Source of the DNA: Tragulus kanchil | Lineage: Eukaryota > Chordata > Mammalia > Artiodactyla > Tragulidae | Direction: 5' to 3' | Length of the DNA: 64,000 bases | Assembly: GCA_022376925.1 (NCBI GenBank) | Contig: JAIOJX010000026.1 | Span: 258,159,830 to 258,223,829 of the forward strand | Part shown: positions 57,000 through 64,000 of the stretch, piece by piece | Layout of the letters: every line of letters starts with the position of its first letter | How positions within the stretch are numbered: position 1 is the stretch's first letter | The notes under the pieces: generated by a model | Told to the model about the DNA's origin: nothing | The model's database searches: none | Seen by the model: only the letters and a program-made list of their open reading frames with translations | Translations under genes and position numbers: made by a program

Positions 57000-57960
57000 T
57001 TTTTTTTTTCTTTTTTAAATCTGTCTGAAAGTTTGTTATCTGATTGAAAAATATTTTTCATTATTTGTATGTGTTTTAATTTTTGTTTATGTTAAATTTT
57101 TATTGTTTGCAAATTGGTGTATCTCTATGTATATATAGTCAAAGATTTCTTCCCTTTATTTCTTCCCTTTTAAGAAGGAAAAAATAAAACAAAAATATAA
57201 CTATTCATTTCTAGTTTACTTTCAAATCTAATGGTATAACATTTTTGTTGTTGTTTAGGACATAATCCACCATGAATTTATTTTGATCCATGGTGGGAAG
57301 TACAGATCTAACTTCAACTCCAATGTTTTTTTTTCCCCTAAATAATTAACCTACTCTACCAATATAATTTACTAAGTAATCAACTGTTTCCCTTCAGATC
57401 TTAAATGTCACTTCTTATTGTATATTATAATGCTAATTATATATATATATATAAAAATTATCTTCCAAACTAAAAATATTCTTATTCTATGACTACACTG
57501 TCTTAATAATTATGGAGTCATATGTCTTCATGGGCTTCCCTGGTAGCTCAGTTGGTAAAGAATTTCCCTGAAATGCAGGAGACAGTCTGCAGTGCATGAG
57601 ACATGGGTTTGATCCCTGATTTGGGAAGATCCCCTGGAGAAGGATATGGCAACCCGTCCCAGTATTTTCACCTTGGAAATCCCATGGGCAGAGGAGACTG
57701 GCAGGCTACCCTCTGTGGGGTCACAAAAGAGTTGGATGTGACTTAGCGACTAAACCACCACTACCATGTTTTCATATCTGAGAAGGAAAGGCCTCTTCTT
57801 CTATTATTCTTATAAAATTTCAAAATTAGTTTTATCTGTTTGAATTTACAGTTATACTTTAGAATTACCCTGTCAAGTTAAGGCTACTAGTATTGACCAG
57901 TATCAAACAGCTAAATCAGTATATCCAAACTGAGTCCGGTATAATAGCAAGGTTCTTGCA
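57000..57960 (-). mobile_element. Old L1 3' region (L1M type), antisense, split by a SINE
   Basis: 'aatccaccatgaatttattt' near 57264 and 'gatccatggtgggaag' near 57285, then 'agaattaccctgtcaagtta' near 57861, are in the order of antisense old L1 3' ends. A plus-strand SINE (57533-57762) interrupts it. Includes a short (TA)n at 57434-57452. Confidence 0.5.
57533..57762 (+). mobile_element. Bov-tA-type SINE with internal duplication
   Basis: GGGCTTCCCTGGTAGCTCAG head. The 'atgcaggagacag' segment is followed by a second related 'tgcatgagacatgg' segment, a roughly 23-bp internal repeat not seen in sister copies. Ends at 'gttggatgtgacttagcgac'. Confidence 0.85.
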
Positions 57961-57964
57961 AGGG

Positions 57965-58285
57965 AAAGACAAGTGGGAGAGTTAGAGGCAGAGGAAGAGA
58001 TGATGGAAACAGAAGACAGAGAGAAGAGAGATTTGATGATGTCTCATTGGAGGAAAGAGCCACAAGTTAAGGCAAGCAGGTGGCCACTAGAAGATGCATT
58101 GAGTAAGGAAGTGGATTCTCCTCTAGAACCTCTAGAAGGAAAGCAGTGCTTGATGTCAACCTAACAAGACCCACTTTGGATTTCTGATCTTCAGAACTAT
58201 GAGAGAATCCATTTATGTTGCTTTCACCCACAAAATTTGTGGTAATCTATTACAACAACAAGAGAAAATGAATACAGTGGTACCT
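57965..58285 (+). mobile_element. MLT1-like MaLR LTR relic
   Basis: Motifs in order: 'aagagccacaagttaaggca', 'gattctcctctagaacctct', 'ggatttctgatcttcagaac', 'tgtggtaatctattacaaca'. This is the usual layout of an MLT1-type LTR. Present frames (63 and 69 codons) are LTR-derived. Confidence 0.65.
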
Positions 58286-59271
58286 GATCATCACAATACT
58301 AAACTTGTCTTAAAGAACATAATACATATGTATCACAGCCTTGATCTCCTTCCATGTCCCTCAATTCCAGTGTTTGTTTCTAACACGAATATTATATGCT
58401 TTGTGTGAAGTTTGCCCTTTAAACTCTGTGGATGCTACTATTAGTGGGATCCCCTATCATTGTGTTTTATATAGTTATTTATGGTAGATGGGAAAGCCAT
58501 TGCTACTTTTGGTTAGTCTGTTTATTTTCCCCAGTTGTTCTGATTTTCTGCCTTTAAAAATGTTTTTATTTGTATTAATTCTTGCTTCCTTTAGGTGTGT
58601 TTCAGGTTTATTAATATTGTGTTTATTATATAGTCAAGTGCCCAATTTACTAATTTTTTTCCCTCAATTAGCATTGAAAATAGTTGTTGTTAAGATATGC
58701 TTCTGTCTGCTTTTACATTGTTTTGTGTTTTGACTTGTAGTGTTCTTTTAATTATTATTAAGTATTCTTCAGGAAAGAGTTTTACTTGACATTGAGGATT
58801 TATCTACATGAGACATTTTTTGTCAATATTTACTTAAAATTTATTTTGCTTCTTTTTTTATTGTATGTGTACAAAGGAACACATGTAATTTTATATTTTT
58901 GAAAATGACAGAGATTTTTTTTTTACATGTAAACTGACATTTCATCCATTTTAATAACTGTTCTATGAGACCTTGGATAGAAGGTAATATTTTTCATCTG
59001 ACCAATGTCAGTTAAATATACCATGTTAAAAGTACAGTGTAATAAGTAAGAATGTAGTACAATCAAGACTGTCATATATTTGTCCTCTTTTTTTTTTTTT
59101 GCTTTCAAACTTTGTGGGTAATTTTATATATTAAAAATAGTATATCTTGATTTGTTTTTACCACCAGATGTATTTCAAGGAGATTTTAGGAGGTGAAACT
59201 GACATGAGCTGAGGACTTTGGTTGCATCGGGTGAAGAGTTAAAGATGACTTCCAAGCTTCAGCTTGCTCAG
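58286..59271. other. AT-rich non-coding sequence, possibly old L1
   Basis: T-rich text with 'gattttctgcctttaaaaat' and similar. It may be an antisense old LINE but no marker is decisive. Frames of 61-81 codons recur in copy B and have no domain. Confidence 0.4.
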
Positions 59272-59471
59272 ACTAGAAGATGCATTGAGTAAGGAAGTGG
59301 ATTCTCCTCTAGAACCTCTAGAAGGAAAGCAGTGCTTGATGTCAACCTAACAAGACCCACTTTGGATTTCTGATCTTCAGAACTATGAGAGAATCCATTT
59401 ATGTTGCTTTCACCCACAAAATTTGTGGTAATCTATTACAACAACAAGAGAAAATGAATACAGTGGTACCT
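59272..59471 (+). mobile_element. MLT1-like LTR fragment, copy B of duplication 20
   Basis: Same 3' two-thirds as 58086-58285, beginning exactly at the join. Confidence 0.62.
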
Positions 59472-60459
59472 GATCATCACAATACTAAACTTGTCTTAAA
59501 GAACATAATACATATGTATCACAGCCTTGATCTCCTTCCATGTCCCTCAATTCCAGTGTTTGTTTCTAACACGAATATTATATGCTTTGTGTGAAGTTTG
59601 CCCTTTAAACTCTGTGGATGCTACTATTAGTGGGATCCCCTATCATTGTGTTTTATATAGTTATTTATGGTAGATGGGAAAGCCATTGCTACTTTTGGTT
59701 AGTCTGTTTATTTTCCCCAGTTGTTCTGATTTTCTGCCTTTAAAAATGTTTTTATTTGTATTAATTCTTGCTTCCTTTAGGTGTGTTTCAGGTTTATTAA
59801 TATTGTGTTTATTATATAGTCAAGTGCCCAATTTACTAATTTTTTTCCCTCAATTAGCATTGAAAATAGTTGTTGTTAAGATATGCTTCTGTCTGCTTTT
59901 ACATTGTTTTGTGTTTTGACTTGTAGTGTTCTTTTAATTATTATTAAGTATTCTTCAGGAAAGAGTTTTACTTGACATTGAGGATTTATCTACATGAGAC
60001 ATTTTTTGTCAATATTTACTTAAAATTTATTTTGCTTCTTTTTTTATTGTATGTGTACAAAGGAACACATGTAATTTTATATTTTTGAAAATGACAGAGA
60101 TTTTTTTTTTACATGTAAACTGACATTTCATCCATTTTAATAACTGTTCTATGAGACCTTGGATAGAAGGTAATATTTTTCATCTGACCAATGTCAGTTA
60201 AATATACCATGTTAAAAGTACAGTGTAATAAGTAAGAATGTAGTACAATCAAGACTGTCATATATTTGTCCTCTTTTTTTTTTTTTGCTTTCAAACTTTG
60301 TGGGTAATTTTATATATTAAAAATAGTATATCTTGATTTGTTTTTACCACCAGATGTATTTCAAGGAGATTTTAGGAGGTGAAACTGACATGAGCTGAGG
60401 ACTTTGGTTGCATCGGGTGAAGAGTTAAAGATGACTTCCAAGCTTTCAGCTTGCTCAGA

Positions 60460-61480
60460 GAAATGGGAATCATTCTATGTAGCAGGTAAACAGAGATGTT
60501 GTAGGGATTCCTAATGGATCTGATGAGTTGCCTTTATAACATCCAAGTTGAGCATGTCTAGTAGGTACTGGATGAAAAGATTTGGAGCTCAAGCATATGA
60601 TAAAAGCTAGGGTTTTATTTACTGAAAGGCAGAGTTTTTCCTTTTAATTGAGAGTGGAATAAGCACACTTGCTGTTTGAGTTGTACAAGAGATAGATTGA
60701 AGATAAAAGGCAAAGCAGGACTCATTAGTGGAGCATAATCCTGAATCATGAGAGGGATAGTGAATCTAAAGCAGAGGTAAAGCATTTGTCTTACAAAAGA
60801 GAAAAGATTTTATTGAGGAAAAGAAGATTAGCAGGAAAGTAAATAAATTTTTTGACTGGGAGACTGGAAGAGAAAAGGGTGAAGTTGTTTATTTCTGATT
60901 ATTTGTTCAAGTCCTTTAAATTACGGGGGGATCCCTGTTGAATCTTGCTGCTCACATACAATCAAAGGCTCATGCACTACTTGATCAGCAAGGAATCTGA
61001 GGTATGCATTGGTGGTTTGTTCGCCTCAGCCCGGTATCTCCTATTAACAGAGGTGTGACTTCTATGCTTCATTTTCTGGTTTTGAGTGTGATGTGGGGAG
61101 GTCTCTATGGTGCTTCTGCTTTATAAGAGCAAGAGGAAGCAATGTCAGGCGACAAGGAAAGAAGCCAGAGGTAGAGTAGTGAATTTATTAATATAATTAT
61201 AATTTGAAATTAAAAAAAAAGAGAGAGAACCAGTTTGGAGAGTGGATAGGATTTTGTGGGCATTGTTGAGTCCATCTGAGACCAAGATGACCTGGAGAGT
61301 AAGGACTGTAATATTATGTTCAGAAGTAGTCAGAGAGATGGGAACCAGCACGAACATTGGACTAGTGACTTACTTTGTTGATGGCCATCAGTACGGAAGA
61401 TATGGAAGTAGATCAAAGGACAGAGGGTTAGGGACTTAAGGGTGTTTGGAGACTTACGTACTTTATGGATCAACTTTGTA
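60460..61480. other. Purine-rich sequence, probably old LINE relic
   Basis: 'acatccaagttgagcatgtc' and 'tagtaggtactggatgaaaa' near 60540-60575 resemble a widespread ancient mammalian repeat. The rest is unclassified. A 65-codon plus frame (61242-61439) has no domain and recurs at 62329. Confidence 0.4.
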
Positions 61481-63065
61481 TAGAATAGACATACAGAAAT
61501 GTCCAAAGATACTAATGGCTTAATGAATTCTCATAAGGTGAAGACAACTATGTATGCATCATGCAGATCATGAAATAGAAAATCACTTGTATAACAGAAG
61601 CACCCTCCCACAATACTCCCAGAGTGCTATCCTCTCCAAATTCAGTCACTATTTGATAGCTATGATCATAAAAGATTAGTGTAAATCAGACATTATTTTT
61701 ATATTAGGAGTGGGATTCAGTTTCGTTGTTGTATCTAGCACTAGGCCACACCTCCTTATTACTGTAGATTGTATTAATAAACCCAATACCTAACATAAAT
61801 TTTTTTGAATTTACAAATACTACGCTTATGAACATCACTGACTTGCATATGCATGCATCTGGGGTGATATATATATATCCAGAACTCTAACTGTTGAGTT
61901 ATACAAAATACACACGTTCAGTGATAATACATTTTGTCACTTTTCCAAACACCCTGAAAGTAGTAGTGTATGAGAGTTAGCTTACATTTTTTTTCAAGTC
62001 CTTTAAATTACGGGGGGATCCCTGTTGAATCTTGCTGCTCACATACAATCAAAGGCTCATGCACTACTTGATCAGCAAGGAATCTGAGGTATGCATTGGT
62101 GGTTTGTTCGCCTCAGCCCGGTATCTCCTATTAACAGAGGTGTGACTTCTATGCTTCATTTTCTGGTTTTGAGTGTGATGTGGGGAGGTCTCTATGGTGC
62201 TTCTGCTTTATAAGAGCAAGAGGAAGCAATGTCAGGCGACAAGGAAAGAAGCCAGAGGTAGAGTAGTGAATTTATTAATATAATTATAATTTGAAATTAA
62301 AAAAAAAGAGAGAGAACCAGTTTGGAGAGTGGATAGGATTTTGTGGGCATTGTTGAGTCCATCTGAGACCAAGATGACCTGGAGAGTAAGGACTGTAATA
62401 TTATGTTCAGAAGTAGTCAGAGAGATGGGAACCAGCACGAACATTGGACTAGTGACTTACTTTGTTGATGGCCATCAGTACGGAAGATATGGAAGTAGAT
62501 CAAAGGACAGAGGGTTAGGGACTTAAGGGTGTTTGGAGACTTACGTACTTTATGGATCAACTTTGTATAGAATAGACATACAGAAATGTCCAAAGATACT
62601 AATGGCTTAATGAATTCTCATAAGGTGAAGACAACTATGTATGCATCATGCAGATCATGAAATAGAAAATCACTTGTATAACAGAAGCACCCTCCCACAA
62701 TACTCCCAGAGTGCTATCCTCTCCAAATTCAGTCACTATTTGATAGCTATGATCATAAAAGATTAGTGTAAATCAGACATTATTTTTATATTAGGAGTGG
62801 GATTCAGTTTCGTTGTTGTATCTAGCACTAGGCCACACCTCCTTATTACTGTAGATTGTATTAATAAACCCAATACCTAACATAAATTTTTTTGAATTTA
62901 CAAATACTACGCTTATGAACATCACTGACTTGCATATGCATGCATCTGGGGTGATATATATATATCCAGAACTCTAACTGTTGAGTTATACAAAATACAC
63001 ACGTTCAGTGATAATACATTTTGTCACTTTTCCAAACACCATGAAAGTAGTAGTGTATGAGAGTT
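60906..63065. repeat. Direct duplication 21 (period 1,087 bp)
   Basis: Copy A is 60906-61978 and copy B is 61993-63065, with a 14-base filler. One substitution ('caccctgaaa' against 'caccatgaaa') lies close to the right end. Confidence 0.93.
61485..61978. mobile_element. Old L1M-type 3' region fragment
   Basis: 'tgaattctcataaggtgaag', 'catgcagatcatgaaataga' and 'gaacatcactgacttgcata' are spaced as in old L1 3' untranslated regions that I remember. Diverged, so the family is tentative. Repeated at 62572-63065 and in part at 63799-64000. Confidence 0.42.
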
Positions 63066-63235
63066 CTTATTGCTTTACATACTCAACAACAAGAATTTTA
63101 GATATTCTGATATGTATGTAGTGTTTTCTCATTGTGATAGCACTTCTCATACTGGCCATATTGTTCTATTGTACTGGATCTATTCAATAATCTTTTTAAA
63201 ACTTTTTTTTCTTAATTTTGATGTTTTTTATTGGT

Positions 63236-63469
63236 CCTTCATTTATTTATTTTCATCTAATTCTTTGGCCCGTGTGGGCCTCCCATCGCAGGGACCGCTC
63301 TCATTGCAGAGCACTGGCTCTGGGTGCATGTGCTTCAGAGTGCTGGCTCGTAATTGGACACACAGGTCCAGCTGCTCTGCAGCATGTGGTATCTTCCCAT
63401 GCCAGGGATCGAACTGGTACCTTGCACTGCAAGGCAGAGTCTTACCCACTGGACCACCAGAGAAGCTCC
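63236..63469 (-). mobile_element. CHR-type SINE, minus strand
   Basis: T-rich tail at 63236, 'ttggcccgtgtgggcctccc' middle, 'gccagggatcgaactggtac' box B and a 'ctggaccaccagagaagctc' head near 63469. Frames of 99-161 codons crossing it are SINE readings. Confidence 0.78.
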
Positions 63470-63524
63470 AATATATTTTTTTTTTTTTTCCTGAGGCTTT
63501 CTCCATCTTTTTACTGGGATGTTT

Positions 63525-63798
63525 TTTGTGTATTTTGGACATGAGTCTTTTGTAAGGTATGTTTTTCCATTAATATATTTCCTCAGTTGTGGCTTACTTT
63601 TCCCCTCTTCTTAACAGCCTTTTAATGAACAGAAATTCTTAGAACAGTCTAATTTATAACATTTTTCTTTATTTTTAGAACTTTTGGGTCTTGTTAAGAA
63701 ACTCTTGCTTATTCCAAGGCCATGAAAACATTTTCATCTCCTTATTCTATAAGTTTCATTGTTTTATCTTCCATATTTAGGTTTATAGTTTATCTTGC
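63525..63798 (-). mobile_element. Old L1 fragment, antisense
   Basis: 'acatgagtcttttgtaaggt', 'aactcttgcttattccaagg' with 'ccatgaaaacattttcatct', and 'ttccatatttaggtttatag' follow the order of antisense old L1 3' regions. Confidence 0.5.
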
Positions 63799-64000
63799 AA
63801 TGAATTCTCATAAGGTGAAGACAACTATGTATGCATCATGCAGATCATGAAATAGAAAATCACTTGTATAACAGAAGCACCTCCCACAATACTCCCAGAG
63901 TGCTATCCTCTCCAAATTCAGTCACTATTTGATAGCTATGATCATAAAAGATTAGTGTAAATCAGACATTATTTTTATATTAGAGTGGGATTCAGTTTCG

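Larger units (their letters stand above)
58086..60459. repeat. Direct duplication 20 (period 1,186-1,187 bp)
   Basis: Copy A is 58086-59272 and copy B is 59272-60459, head to tail. Apart from one T in 'aagcttcagc/aagctttcagc' at the right end I see no difference. The left breakpoint cuts the MLT1-like LTR, leaving a headless copy at 59272-59471. Confidence 0.94.
62609..64000. repeat. Direct duplication 22 (period 1,190 bp), cut by the window edge
   Basis: Copy A starts at 62609 and should end at about 63798. Copy B starts at 63799 and runs to the edge. In the visible 202 bp copy B lacks one C ('gcaccctccc/gcacctccc') and one G ('taggagtggg/tagagtggg'). As 62609-63065 is also the end of duplication 21, the first 200 bp occur three times (61522, 62609, 63799). 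Confidence 0.88.

Noticed and set aside
178..63065. Direct repeats of about 1.1 kb as a new tandem-repeat or transposon system
   Set aside because: Units share no common sequence, have no terminal motif or target-site duplication, and cut through known elements at arbitrary points. Constant length with variable content argues for assembly overlap, not biology.
63070..63555. 161-codon frame as a coding exon
   Set aside because: It runs through another antisense SINE and T-rich L1 text.

Overview
The window is nuclear DNA from a ruminant, most likely a bovid. The evidence is a BovB (RTE-type) LINE with readable reverse-transcriptase blocks, many Bov-tA/Bov-A2-type SINEs, CHR-type tRNA-derived SINEs including one long CHR-2, and artiodactyl LINE-1 3' ends. 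I find no protein-coding exon, tRNA, rRNA or CRISPR array that I can support. Every open frame is short. Frames are either fragments of LINE reverse transcriptase, SINEs read in frame, or chance frames in AT-rich DNA. I therefore list no CDS and read the window as intergenic or intronic, repeat-rich sequence.

The dominant structure is not a gene but a pattern of direct duplications. At 22 places a block of about 1.03 to 1.19 kb is followed at once, or after 2 to about 80 bases, by a second near-identical copy in the same orientation. The repeated content is unrelated from place to place: L1, SINE, LTR-like or unclassified DNA. The block length hardly changes and copies are about 99-100% alike. 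Differences are mainly homopolymer indels and error clusters at the joins. One join carries the only ambiguous base in the window (N at 42433). Several short join sequences read as degraded versions of flanking sequence. This is what neighbouring contigs or gap-fill patches would look like if about 1.1 kb overlaps were kept instead of merged. By hand count about 23.5 kb of the 64 kb is redundant, so the true locus is probably near 40 kb.

Layout. 1-2.7 kb: duplication 1 with a possible solo LTR, then a SINE. 2.7-4.7 kb: old LINE relics. 4.7-11.4 kb: a plus-strand L1 invaded by a younger 5'-truncated L1 and by a SINE that itself carries a SINE, then a CHR-2 element. 11.4-15 kb: chained duplications and SINEs. 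15-18.2 kb: a Tigger-like DNA transposon relic split by BovB. 18.2-28.6 kb: six chained duplications of old repeats and Bov-tA SINEs. 28.6-30.3 kb: 5' region of an old L1, minus strand. 30.3-33.1 kb: low-repeat sequence rich in homeodomain-type motifs, the best candidate for regulatory DNA. 33-48 kb: duplications 12-17 over old repeats, MLT1-like and Bov-tA elements. 48-50 kb: two SINEs with target-site duplications and a minus-strand BovB 3' end. 50-55 kb: duplications 18 and 19, the second holding a 42-bp minisatellite. 55-58.3 kb: L1, LTR-like, L1 and MLT1 relics. 58-64 kb: duplications 20-22, the last running off the right edge.

Repeat family names come from remembered consensus sequences, not a database search. 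Subfamily names and outer boundaries are approximate.
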